DNA of 64,000 nucleotides. Source: Salibacter halophilus. GTDB lineage: Bacteria > Bacteroidota > Bacteroidia > Flavobacteriales_G > Salibacteraceae. The translations under genes were made by a program, and so were the position numbers. Below the pieces are notes generated by a model, which worked only from the letters and a program-made list of their open reading frames with translations, ran no database searches and had not been told where the DNA came from. The stretch spans positions 1 through 64,000 of the forward strand of contig NZ_WACR01000002.1 in the NCBI RefSeq assembly GCF_008806325.1, read 5' to 3'. Positions within the stretch are counted from its first letter, which is position 1; the number at the start of each line of letters is the position of its first letter. Shown here in pieces: positions 45,405-54,976 of this stretch.

Positions 45405-48400
45405 TCAATTTTTGATGAATTTGAGAGTAAGCTGCTTGTTACCGGTCATAAGGCGAATGATGTACATCCCCGGAGCCAGCTTTTGCGTGTTGAACTGTCT
45501 TTCACTGAATTGCTTTGTTTCAGTGTACGATCTCAACAGAGCTCCATTGAGGTCAAACAGATCTACTTGAACAACAGCTCTTTCTCTCAATTCATACTGT
45601 AGCGTACCAAAATCACGAACCGGATTAGGCCAGAATTTAGCACTTACAAAGTCGGTATAGCGAGCAGGAATAGTGTCAGATTCAACCTCACCCGGCTTCT
45701 TACCAGATCCAATGTAAATTGGTTTGGCAGTTGAGTCACTGCAAAATCCGTTAGAAACAACTAGCGAAACCATGAATGTATCGCTCATGAAAAATGGATG
45801 AGCAGGATCGAACTCCTGTGAGGTAACACCATCATCAAAATTCCAGTAATGTGGAAGCGAATCAGGGAAAGAAATACTGATAAACTTGATCGTATCGCCC
45901 ACAACAGCTTCAGATGCAGAGAGGAATCTCGCTTCAATGAAATTATCTGAAATAGAAATATGAGCTGTATCAGTAGCGAAACATCCGTTGCTATCGCTCA
46001 CTTCCACCCAGTAAAGACCACTGTCTGATGCTGTTATTGAAGCAGAATCATTCGATAATTCAAACGAACTGCTGTCAACAGCAACTGTATCGGTCAGATC
46101 CGTTGAGTCCAAATACCACGTGAAATTTGAGGTTGGATTTGAACCAGTACTCAATGTCACTTGCTGACCAGTACACAGCATAAGATCACCACCTAAATCG
46201 GGTTGCGGATTGTTGTAATAGTCGATCGTGATGGTATCAGTAGTTACACAACCATTTGCTGAAGTGAGATTTAACCAGTAAGTACCGGAATCACCAACAG
46301 TCAAAACACTGTTTGATCCACCAAACGACCACTGGTAGCTATCTCCTACAACTCCGGGATCAAGAGTGAGAGAAGAGCCGGCACAGAGTGTTGTGTCTTC
46401 ACCTAGATCGAACGGAATTCCAGGTTGAACATCGATCAAAATACTGTCACTAAAAACACATCCTTGCGTTGAAGTGGCTTGAGCAACGTAGAGTCCGCTG
46501 TCACTAACCATGATTGAGCTTGTGGTGTCTCCTGTATTCCACGAATAAGCATCAAATGAGCTAGTGATAGTAAGCTCCATTGAATCACAAATCAACGTGT
46601 CATTGCCGAGTTCAAACTCTGGCTCAGGGTAAACAGTTACATCACGGTTATCAGTTCCAAAACAGTTATTCGTATCAACTACGGTTACGAAGTAGTTTCC
46701 GGTAGTTGAAACAGTTTGGCTCTGACCATTAGCATTGTTACTCCACGTAAAGCTGGAGCCCGGATAGCCGGCATCGAGAATAACTGATCCGCCTTCACAG
46801 AAAGCTGTATCCGGTCCCAAATTAACCTGCGGACTCTCATTCACCATAATGGCAACCGTATCAAAAGTGATGCATCCATTACCATCAGTGATTTCAACTG
46901 AATAACTATCGGTAGAATCAGTGGTGAACAAGCGAGTTGTGTCGCCCGTATTCCATAGATAAGAGCTGCCGAGGTTACCCGCATTCACCGTTACGCTGTC
47001 GCATCCGCTCGTCTGCTGTGCGAGGTCAGGATTAAACAGGTTGTTGAAACTTACATAAACTGATGTGTCAGCCGAGCAGCCTTGAGGAGTAGTGACGGTA
47101 ACGGCATAGTTGCCTGTATTTTGAACATTAAGTGTTTGGTTAAATGTCACATTTGACCAGATAAAACTAGAACCTGAATTTCCAGCATCGAGTGTTGTGT
47201 CGTTTGAACAGGTTTGAATGGAATCTGGCATGGTCAGAACCGGAAGAGGATTGATCACAAGCGGGTTCTGAACAGTATCAACACAACCAAATCCGGATGT
47301 CGCTACCAACTCAACATTGTAAGTCGCGGCAGTAGAATAACTCTTTTGCGGATTGGTATTCGTGGAAGTGTTTCCGTCATCAAAATCCCAATTGTAATTG
47401 AGCGATCCATTTGAGATTGAGGATGTGTTCACGAAATTCACCATGTCATCAGCGCAACTCGCTGAAGCATTGAAACTCGCTGTGGGTTGAGGCCTAACCT
47501 GAATTGTGCTGGTTGAAACATCTACACAGCCGTTGTTACTAGTTGCTGTAAGCACAACATTATATGTTCCTGCCGAAGCGTACAAATGCGAAGGACTCGT
47601 AGCAGTATCGGCTTGTCCATCACCGAATTGCCAGTTGTAAGTGAGTGATCCATTAGCAATAGTTGAGTTATTGATAAACTCGATTGAATCTGATACGCAA
47701 ACATTGTTTGTGGTGAATGCTGAATTTGGAGCATCAAAATGACTCAACTGCATAGAATCAACTGTTGAACAACCGTTTTGATCTGTTACAGTTACCGAAT
47801 ACGTTCCCTGATTTGTTGGAATTGTAATTTGCCCCGTTCCTGATCCATTCCAGTTGTAAGTAGCTCCAGGGTTTCCTGCATCTAAAGCTATGATTGCACT
47901 GGGGCAAATAGTTGTATCCGGACCGATGTCAACTGATGGTGAGTTGTTAATCGTAACAGTTGCTGAAGCTGTATCAAAACATCCCTGAGTATTTGTTACG
48001 GTTACTGCGTAGTTGCCAGAGTTTGAAACAGTGATATTCTGATTGGTGTCTCCTGTAGACCAACTGAAGGAAGCTCCCGTATTTCCCGCATCGAGTGTAG
48101 TGCTATCACAAGCTACAGTCAAACCGCTGATAGAAGCACTTACCGGAGTATTGAGCTCTACAAATGATGAATCTACAACTGAACAGCCATCAGGATTGGT
48201 GATCGTTACGATGTACAATCCGTTCGTGCTTACGTTAATACTCTGAGTTGAAGCACTGTTATTCCAGTTGTAAGAACTCCCTGTATTTTGAGCATCTAAA
48301 GAATAGCTGTTTGCGCAAAGTTCAACTGAATCTGCCAGCGAAGCTTGTGGTGTTTCGTTGATATCGAGTACCTGAATAGCCGTATCAACACATCCCGAAT

Positions 48401-51400
48401 CAGAAACAGTTGCGAGCGTAACAGGATAAAAACCTGCCGAATTGTAGGTAACCTGTGGATTTGAAGATATTGCTGTATCTCCATTTCCAAAGTCCCAGTT
48501 TATTGAATAACTTCCTGATGAAATCGATGTACCGTCAGTAAAGCTCACTGCCTGATCTTCACAACCGGTTGTAGCGGTAAATCCGGCAACTGGATTAGGA
48601 TTCACGGTTAATAGAGCTGAAACTGTATCGGCACAACCCTGAGCTGTTGCCGCTATTAGTTGCGGATTGTAAGATCCCGCAGTGTATTGCTCAGTTGGGC
48701 TCTGACCATTAGATGAATTTCCATTGTCAAAATCCCACGCATAACTCACAGCAGTTTGCGATACGGTTTGGTTCACGAAACTCGCAGACTGACTCTCGCA
48801 TACGTTTGAGACTGCAAAAGCTGCATCAGGAGTTTCGTGAACGCTCACCGCGACCTGATCTGTTTGTGTACAGCCATTACCGGCCGACACGGTTACTTCA
48901 TAAATTGAAGTACTGTCAACAACTATAGTAGGGTTAGTTGCTCCATTGTTCCAGTTGTAATTTGCATATCCGGCTCCTGCATCAAGCGTAATCGGAGACT
49001 GAGAAGAACAAAAAACGGTATCATTTCCAAGATTCACTACCGGGCCGTTTTGCACCGTCACCTGAATCGTATCAGATCCCACACATCCGTTTTGATCAGT
49101 TATGGTTACCTCATAAATTCCGGTATTTGTTACGGTCAGAGCCTGAGATGTAGCTGCATTGCTCCAGCTAAAAGTAGCTCCGGGATTGCCGGCATCGAGT
49201 AAGATGCTGTCGCAAACGAGCGTATCAGCCCCAAGATCAACGGAAACGGGCGTACTCAGTTGAACATTCACCTGATCAGAGTTTGTACAGCCGTCCTGAG
49301 AGGTTACTGTTACAGCGTAATTCCCGTTTTGCGTAACGGTGAGAACCGAATCAGTTGTGTTATTAGACCACAGGTAAGAAGATCCTGGATTTGTAGCGCT
49401 CAATGTTGTGGAATCTGCACAAGTTGAAATATTGCCGCCTAAATTCAATTGTGGCTGAGTAAACACCTCTACAGTATCAGTAAATGTGCTGTTACATCCG
49501 GCTGATGAAGTAGCGATCAATGAGACTACATACTGCCCATCTGTAGCATAATTGTGAGATGGGTTCGCAGCAGAACTCGTGTTTCCATCACCAAAATCCC
49601 ACTGATAACTCAAACTTCCTGTTGATACTGATGATGTGTTAAAAAAGTTAACAGCACTACCCACACACACATCATTTGCTGTGAATGATGCAACGGGAAG
49701 TGGTGAAATAACAACTTGTTTTGTTTTTGTTGAAGAACATCCATCAGGTGTTGTTACAGCAAGTGTAGCCGTATAGTTTCCGTTAGAAGTGTAATGGTGA
49801 TTTTGGTTCTGACCAGTGGCGGTGTTACCATCACCAAACTGCCAGTTATGAGTACTTCCGGCAACTACATTTGTCGATTGATCAGTAAAAGCGACTGTAT
49901 CTCCCTGGCAAGTATTTGTGAAGTTGAAATTGGCTGAGGGAGATTGGTTGAATAGGATATCGACAGAATCAACAGTTGAACATCCTGCTTGACTCGTAGT
50001 AGTTACGGAATATGTTCCCGTGTTAGAAACCGTTATAGCCTGGTTTGGACTGCCGGTTGACCAAATATGACTGGCTGATGAATTTCCGGCATTCAGCGTT
50101 TTTGAGTTGCCGGTACACAGCGTATCGTTTGAGCCCAAATTCACAACCGGACTCTGATTAATTGTTACCTGAGCTGTATCAGTAAAACTACAGCCGTTAC
50201 TGTCGATCGCCTGTAAGGTGTAAGAACCTGAATTATTCACGGTCAGAGCCTGAGTTGTGTCTCCCGTGTTCCAGTTGTAAGCGAGTCCGCCAACACCGGG
50301 ATCAAGCGTGACAGAATCACAAGAAATCACAGTATTATTCAAATTGAAAACCAGTGGATTAAACAACTTCACATAAACTGAATCTTCAACTGAACACCCG
50401 TTAGTATTTGTAATAGTCACAGTATAGGTTCCGGTTGTATCGATTGTGGCATTTGAAGTCGATTCACCATTTGACCAACTGTACAATTGACTTCCATTTC
50501 CCGCCTGAATAGTAGTCGAATTTCCGCACTCTATGATGGAATCTGAAAGTGTTGAAACGGGCAGATTGTAAACCTGAATATTTTGAGTGGTTGAATCTGA
50601 ACAGCCAAAAGGTGTTTGGGCTGAAAGCTCTACCGTATAAACTCCGGCTGATGCGTAAAGATGCCCCGGGTTGTTGAGAGTCGAGATCTGACCATCATCA
50701 AAACTCCAATTATAGCTTAGTGTTGTTCCTGAAACAGTTGAGTTATTGTTAAATACTGCCGAGTCTCCCAAACAAACATTTTGAGTTGTAAATAAAGCTG
50801 AAGGATTTGGATTCACTGTAAGTTGCTTCGTTGTTGTGTCTTTACATCCTGTAGTGTTTTCAGCAACTAATTGAATATTATAGCTTCCAGCAGTTTGGAA
50901 TGTTTGACTTGTTTGTGAAGCTGTTGATGTACTACCATTATCAAAATCCCACGAATAGCTCAGTGATCCGCCATTTGGCTGAGATGAAGTGTTAGTGAAA
51001 GAAGCCTGATTGCCCTCGCAAACATCGGCAAAGGTGAAATCAGCAACCGGATTGGCTCTGAATGTTGCGTGAACAGAATCACTACTTACGCAGCCTGCAC
51101 TCGTTGTCACAGTTACGGCATAACCACCGGTTGTATCAACTGTTAATTCTTGTGTTATATCACCTGTGTTCCAGGAGTAACTGTAATTTCCAACTCCGGC
51201 ATCAAGTGTTACACTATCGCCAGCACATTGGATAAAGTCATTCCCGAGGTTGACCTGTGGATCGTTTTGAATAGTAACTTGTACTGTGTCTGAACCGGAA
51301 CAACCGAGTGAGTTGGTTACTTCAACAGCGTAAACTCCAGATGTAGTAACCGTAATATTGCTAGCTGTTGAATTGTTTGACCACAAGTGGTTTTGAGGTA

Positions 51401-54002
51401 GCCCTGTTTGTAAATTATACGATCCGCAAACTGTTGTGTCAGGGCCGAGATCGGGAACAGGAGTTGGATTGAGAAAAATATTTGCCGTATCGACAGTGGA
51501 ACAACTGTTTTGATCTGTAACAGTTACATAATAATTCCCCGATGTATCAACAGTATCTCTTCTAGAAGTTGCTCCACTACTCCAATTGTAAGTAGCTCCC
51601 GGGTTTTCGGCATCTAATACGTAAGATGTTCCGCAAACTGCTGTATCTTCAATTGACACAACCGGCAACGGTTGAACATTGATCTGTTGCGATGAAGTAT
51701 CAGTACATCCGGCTCCTGATGTCGCTACGAGCTCAATTGTGTAGTTAGTTGGTAAATTGTATTGCTTTGTTGGTGTTTGAGCTGTATCGGTTGTTCCATC
51801 ATTGAAATCCCATGCGTAAGTCAATGAACCGGTTGAAACTGTTGTATTGTTTTGGATAGAAAGTGCAGAGTTCACACATGGGTTACTCACACTAAAACTC
51901 GAAACCGGATTTGGATTTACTGTAACTTGTTGAGTCGCGGTATCACTACATCCATTTGTTGATGACGCGATCAAACTAATGTTGTAAACACCGGGACTGG
52001 CATAAGTCAACTGTGGAACTGAGTCTGTTGAAGACTGACTGTTTCCAAAGTCCCAGCTATAAGTTGTGTTACCGTAAATTTGAGTATTGTTTGAAAGCGT
52101 TACTGCTTCACCGTCACATACATTACTAGCTGTAAAACTCGCGAACGGACCAGAAGTGACATTAACTGATCTGATCGCGGTATCAGCACAACCATTATTC
52201 GTTGTAGCTGTAAGCGTCACGGTGTAAATTCCGCCAGTATTGAAGAATTTTTGAGGCGTTTGTGCTGTGTCAGAAGTATTGTCACTAAAATTCCAACTGT
52301 AACTCAATTGTCCGCTGTAAGTCGATAGGTTATTAATACCAATATCCTGACCTACACACACATTTTGAAGAGTGAAATCTGCTGTTGGATTTGAAAAAAT
52401 CTGAATCGTTTGTTGAGCTGTATCTTCACAACCAGCATTCGATGTTGCAATCAATTCAACCTGATAAGGATTTGAACTTGTGTAAGTGTGTGAAGGACTT
52501 GTTGATGTTGAAGTTGAGGCATCACCAAAGTCCCACTGGTAAAGCATCCCTCCCGATTGAATCGATGAAGTGTTCGTGAAATTCACGGTGCTGTCTGCAC
52601 AGTTATCAGCAACAGTAAATCCAGCTTGCGGATTTGAAAAAACAATCACCTGATTTTGGGCTGTATCCGTACACCCAAACTCCGATGTTGCCACTAATTC
52701 AACCTGATAAGCACCCGGGTTCTGATAGTTAAATGAAGTGTTTTCGGTCAGAGCCGAATCCGGCAAAGTGCCGTTCACATCGAACGTCCATTTCCAATTA
52801 GTGATTTGGGTAGATGTTATGGAGGTGTTGTTGGTGAAAAAAGCCGTGTCTCCCAGGCAAATATTGTTGGTAGAAAATGCTGTTACCGGTTTTGGTTTTT
52901 GAATAACTTCAGTTGTATCAACTGCTCTACATCCCGATAGCGTTGTAACGGTGACAAAATAAGTTCCGGCCTGAGCTGCAAATATCGTATGAGTTGAGTC
53001 ACCTGTTGACCAGTTGTAGAGCAATCCGGGTACTTGCGGATTGAGCAGGAAAGAATCGTTTCCACACAGGTAAGCTGTATCGGGTAAATTTGGTTGAGGA
53101 GTACTATCGCAGTCTGTCTCAGAAAGCGTGATAATCGACTGGTTGATTGTTGACGATTGTCCGGTAGCAAATTGATTACCTGTATTCAAAACGCCTTCAA
53201 TACTGTTCCACGAATTTCCGCCAGTGTTACTCTGCCACATGGATAAATTGGAAGCGTTATTTCCGGCAAGCTCCGGTGTGAGGTAATCAATTCTGAATGA
53301 ATCGATTTGGTAAGTACTGTTTGTCGAGAGCTCAAAATAACGTTCAATGCTGCCATTTGTCACATTTTGTTGAACTCCGTGTCCGCGCTTGATTGTGGTT
53401 TGTCCCGGATTGAGGCTGTAATCCAGCGAAACTCCTATTCCGGCCAGGTTTTGGTTCTGAAGAGAGCCATCTAAAAAGCGATTAGCAATAATGTAGCCGT
53501 TTCCGTTGTAAACACGGTTATTATTGTCTTCACCAACTAATGACCCCGAATTACCGAGAAGAATATTTTTGTCATTGATGACTATGTTTCCCTGTGTAAA
53601 TTTCAGCTCGTTCAGAACCGATAAATCCTTCTGCAAAACCAGTTCCCCACTAGCTTTGTCGAGTGTGAGCGTGTAGAAATCAACGAGTGAATCTCCAAAA
53701 ACAGATTGGCTATTAGCTCCGTTAAAAACGACAACTCCTGAATTAGTTGTAAAAAGGCTGTTAGTAGCCTGATTGTAAATATTCCCGGTAATAAAAATAG
53801 AATCACCGTTCGCTATGGAGCCATCAGTTGATTGCGATAACGAATCAAGCCGATTGTAAAGGTTTCCATCAATGTAGATCCTGGAACCTGTATTGGTAAT
53901 GCTAACCCCTTTATTAACGACATCAACCTGTGCAACAGCATTTTGCGAAAACGCTGAACACAAGAAAAAACAGAATATGATTACCGGGTAAAATTTATTC
54001 AT
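45405..54002 (-). CDS. Giant PKD-rich surface protein with T9SS type A sorting domain
   Basis: A 2865-residue protein. The signal peptide ends QNAVAQ near residue 25. An N-terminal beta-helix-like stretch to about residue 300 (ITGNIYNQATNSLFTTNSG) precedes a long array of two module types. About 14 are PKD-like (YQWDFGDASTST, YAWDFNDGTTDT). About 18 are a second type with core YNWNTGDTTQALTV and SGSYTLQ. The last ~80 residues are a type A sorting domain: FWPNPVRDFGTLQYEL, VDLFDLNGALLRSY, GMYIIRLMTG. It lies 20 bases upstream of the type B giant and ten downstream of the collar protein. Eight dispersed-motif copies, the most of any gene. Confidence 0.93.
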   Translation of the reverse strand: MNKFYPVIIFCFFLCSAFSQNAVAQVDVVNKGVSITNTGSRIYIDGNLYNRLDSLSQSTDGSIANGDSIFITGNIYNQATNSLFTTNSGVVVFNGANSQSVFGDSLVDFYTLTLDKASGELVLQKDLSVLNELKFTQGNIVINDKNILLGNSGSLVGEDNNNRVYNGNGYIIANRFLDGSLQNQNLAGIGVSLDYSLNPGQTTIKRGHGVQQNVTNGSIERYFELSTNSTYQIDSFRIDYLTPELAGNNASNLSMWQSNTGGNSWNSIEGVLNTGNQFATGQSSTINQSIITLSETDCDSTPQPNLPDTAYLCGNDSFLLNPQVPGLLYNWSTGDSTHTIFAAQAGTYFVTVTTLSGCRAVDTTEVIQKPKPVTAFSTNNICLGDTAFFTNNTSITSTQITNWKWTFDVNGTLPDSALTENTSFNYQNPGAYQVELVATSEFGCTDTAQNQVIVFSNPQAGFTVADNCADSTVNFTNTSSIQSGGMLYQWDFGDASTSTSTSPSHTYTSSNPYQVELIATSNAGCEDTAQQTIQIFSNPTADFTLQNVCVGQDIGINNLSTYSGQLSYSWNFSDNTSDTAQTPQKFFNTGGIYTVTLTATTNNGCADTAIRSVNVTSGPFASFTASNVCDGEAVTLSNNTQIYGNTTYSWDFGNSQSSTDSVPQLTYASPGVYNISLIASSTNGCSDTATQQVTVNPNPVSSFSVSNPCVNSALSIQNNTTVSTGSLTYAWDFNDGTTDTAQTPTKQYNLPTNYTIELVATSGAGCTDTSSQQINVQPLPVVSIEDTAVCGTSYVLDAENPGATYNWSSGATSRRDTVDTSGNYYVTVTDQNSCSTVDTANIFLNPTPVPDLGPDTTVCGSYNLQTGLPQNHLWSNNSTASNITVTTSGVYAVEVTNSLGCSGSDTVQVTIQNDPQVNLGNDFIQCAGDSVTLDAGVGNYSYSWNTGDITQELTVDTTGGYAVTVTTSAGCVSSDSVHATFRANPVADFTFADVCEGNQASFTNTSSQPNGGSLSYSWDFDNGSTSTASQTSQTFQTAGSYNIQLVAENTTGCKDTTTKQLTVNPNPSALFTTQNVCLGDSAVFNNNSTVSGTTLSYNWSFDDGQISTLNNPGHLYASAGVYTVELSAQTPFGCSDSTTQNIQVYNLPVSTLSDSIIECGNSTTIQAGNGSQLYSWSNGESTSNATIDTTGTYTVTITNTNGCSVEDSVYVKLFNPLVFNLNNTVISCDSVTLDPGVGGLAYNWNTGDTTQALTVNNSGSYTLQAIDSNGCSFTDTAQVTINQSPVVNLGSNDTLCTGNSKTLNAGNSSASHIWSTGSPNQAITVSNTGTYSVTTTSQAGCSTVDSVDILFNQSPSANFNFTNTCQGDTVAFTDQSTNVVAGSTHNWQFGDGNTATGQNQNHHYTSNGNYTATLAVTTPDGCSSTKTKQVVISPLPVASFTANDVCVGSAVNFFNTSSVSTGSLSYQWDFGDGNTSSAANPSHNYATDGQYVVSLIATSSAGCNSTFTDTVEVFTQPQLNLGGNISTCADSTTLSATNPGSSYLWSNNTTDSVLTVTQNGNYAVTVTSQDGCTNSDQVNVQLSTPVSVDLGADTLVCDSILLDAGNPGATFSWSNAATSQALTVTNTGIYEVTITDQNGCVGSDTIQVTVQNGPVVNLGNDTVFCSSQSPITLDAGAGYANYNWNNGATNPTIVVDSTSIYEVTVSAGNGCTQTDQVAVSVHETPDAAFAVSNVCESQSASFVNQTVSQTAVSYAWDFDNGNSSNGQSPTEQYTAGSYNPQLIAATAQGCADTVSALLTVNPNPVAGFTATTGCEDQAVSFTDGTSISSGSYSINWDFGNGDTAISSNPQVTYNSAGFYPVTLATVSDSGCVDTAIQVLDINETPQASLADSVELCANSYSLDAQNTGSSYNWNNSASTQSINVSTNGLYIVTITNPDGCSVVDSSFVELNTPVSASISGLTVACDSTTLDAGNTGASFSWSTGDTNQNITVSNSGNYAVTVTNTQGCFDTASATVTINNSPSVDIGPDTTICPSAIIALDAGNPGATYNWNGSGTGQITIPTNQGTYSVTVTDQNGCSTVDSMQLSHFDAPNSAFTTNNVCVSDSIEFINNSTIANGSLTYNWQFGDGQADTATSPSHLYASAGTYNVVLTATSNNGCVDVSTSTIQVRPQPTASFNASASCADDMVNFVNTSSISNGSLNYNWDFDDGNTSTNTNPQKSYSTAATYNVELVATSGFGCVDTVQNPLVINPLPVLTMPDSIQTCSNDTTLDAGNSGSSFIWSNVTFNQTLNVQNTGNYAVTVTTPQGCSADTSVYVSFNNLFNPDLAQQTSGCDSVTVNAGNLGSSYLWNTGDTTRLFTTDSTDSYSVEITDGNGCITFDTVAIMVNESPQVNLGPDTAFCEGGSVILDAGYPGSSFTWSNNANGQSQTVSTTGNYFVTVVDTNNCFGTDNRDVTVYPEPEFELGNDTLICDSMELTITSSFDAYSWNTGDTTSSIMVSDSGLYVAQATSTQGCVFSDSILIDVQPGIPFDLGEDTTLCAGSSLTLDPGVVGDSYQWSFGGSNSVLTVGDSGTYWLNLTSANGCVTTDTITIDYYNNPQPDLGGDLMLCTGQQVTLSTGSNPTSNFTWYLDSTDLTDTVAVDSSSFELSNDSASITASDSGLYWVEVSDSNGCFATDTAHISISDNFIEARFLSASEAVVGDTIKFISISFPDSLPHYWNFDDGVTSQEFDPAHPFFMSDTFMVSLVVSNGFCSDSTAKPIYIGSGKKPGEVESDTIPARYTDFVSAKFWPNPVRDFGTLQYELRERAVVQVDLFDLNGALLRSYTETKQFSERQFNTQKLAPGMYIIRLMTGNKQLTLKFIKN

Positions 54003-54012
54003 AACCAGTGTT

Positions 54013-54957
54013 TTACAGTTTCATGATATAAGCTAAGGCGAAGTATGGCGGACGGTTTTCGTGGGGTTGAGCGTTAGAATCAGATGTGCTATTGGTGTTT
54101 CCTGAAACAGAATGTGAATGGTTCCCTTTGTTATCAGTTAAAGCGTAGTTTTTTACTGCAACAGCATTACAGTTTCCTGTACCGGTAGCGCAATTTGAAG
54201 CATTTGATGAACTCCCTAAGCCCTGACCTGCATATGAAGCTGTTTCAGCACCTGAACTAGCGTTAACAGAAATTCCAGTTTGATGGTTATGATCTCCATT
54301 AGTACCTGTAGTCAAACTAACACTATGATTATGGTTTTTAAGTGGCGTTTGAGTAGAATTGAGTGTTACATCATTAGATCCGCCAGTATCATTAACAGCA
54401 TATCCGCCTCCGGCTCCAACAACAAAACGACCTCTTAAGTCAGGAGTGCCATTAGTTCCGTCACAGAGAGCATAACCCTGGGGAATATTATTAGTACTTC
54501 CCTTCCACATTATAATTCCTCCCTGAGGTACAACTCCAGGACCTGAATTTTGATTCATCGAAATGCTGTCTGCATTTAGGGTTCCATTTAGCTGGATGTT
54601 GTTATTCACTACTAGAGAAGCGTCCATCGTTACAAACTCGTCATTCCCTATTTGCGTGACATCAGCAAAGTTTACGGCTCTCCAGGCTGTTACATCATCA
54701 TCCCAGTAGAAGATTCGGTTGACATCAGTATCGAAAACGAGAAGTCCCTCAGCCGGAGTTGTGGAAGAAACGGCCATAGCGCTGCGTTCTGATGATGTCA
54801 TACGCGGAATGAGCAATCCCTTGTCATTGGATTGCATATCGACAATGGATGAGGGATGCGGATTGGGATTGTTGTACCCTACCTGCGCAAAGAGATCTGC
54901 ACTCCAAAAGCAAAGTACAGCTACAAAAAGTGGTAATATCGATTTTTTAATTCTCAT
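54013..54957 (-). CDS. Secreted phage-tail-collar-domain protein
   Basis: A 314-residue protein. The signal peptide ends ADLFAQ near residue 25. The next segment (NNPNPHPSSIVDMQSNDKGLLIPRMTSSER, in part) is common in Bacteroidota secreted proteins with tail-fibre-like ends. Residues about 145-185 are a tail-collar domain: GGIIMWKGSTNNIPQGYALCDG, then TPDLRGRFVVGAGGGY. The end is rich in His, Gly and Ser (HNHSVSLTTG, HSHSVSGN) and closes ENRPPYFALAYIMKL, the usual collar ending. Phage collar domains bind at tail tips. No phage genes surround it. It may be a tip or ligand-binding piece of the surface apparatus; inference only. Confidence 0.87.
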   Translation of the reverse strand: MRIKKSILPLFVAVLCFWSADLFAQVGYNNPNPHPSSIVDMQSNDKGLLIPRMTSSERSAMAVSSTTPAEGLLVFDTDVNRIFYWDDDVTAWRAVNFADVTQIGNDEFVTMDASLVVNNNIQLNGTLNADSISMNQNSGPGVVPQGGIIMWKGSTNNIPQGYALCDGTNGTPDLRGRFVVGAGGGYAVNDTGGSNDVTLNSTQTPLKNHNHSVSLTTGTNGDHNHQTGISVNASSGAETASYAGQGLGSSSNASNCATGTGNCNAVAVKNYALTDNKGNHSHSVSGNTNSTSDSNAQPHENRPPYFALAYIMKL

Positions 54958-54976
54958 ATTATCAAGTTTTTATGTT

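Noticed and set aside
36849-53806. Dozens of 60-115-codon frames in the two giant genes on both strands
   Set aside because: They are shadows of the repeated PKD and Ig coding units, keep no conserved motif and lack start signals.
36826-54002. Regular repetition that might suggest a CRISPR or VNTR array
   Set aside because: The units are long, divergent coding modules of about 240-260 bases, not short identical repeats with spacers.
54013-54957. Prophage remnant, because of the tail-collar domain
   Set aside because: The gene has a signal peptide and secreted-protein neighbours; there is no integrase, capsid, terminase or attachment site.
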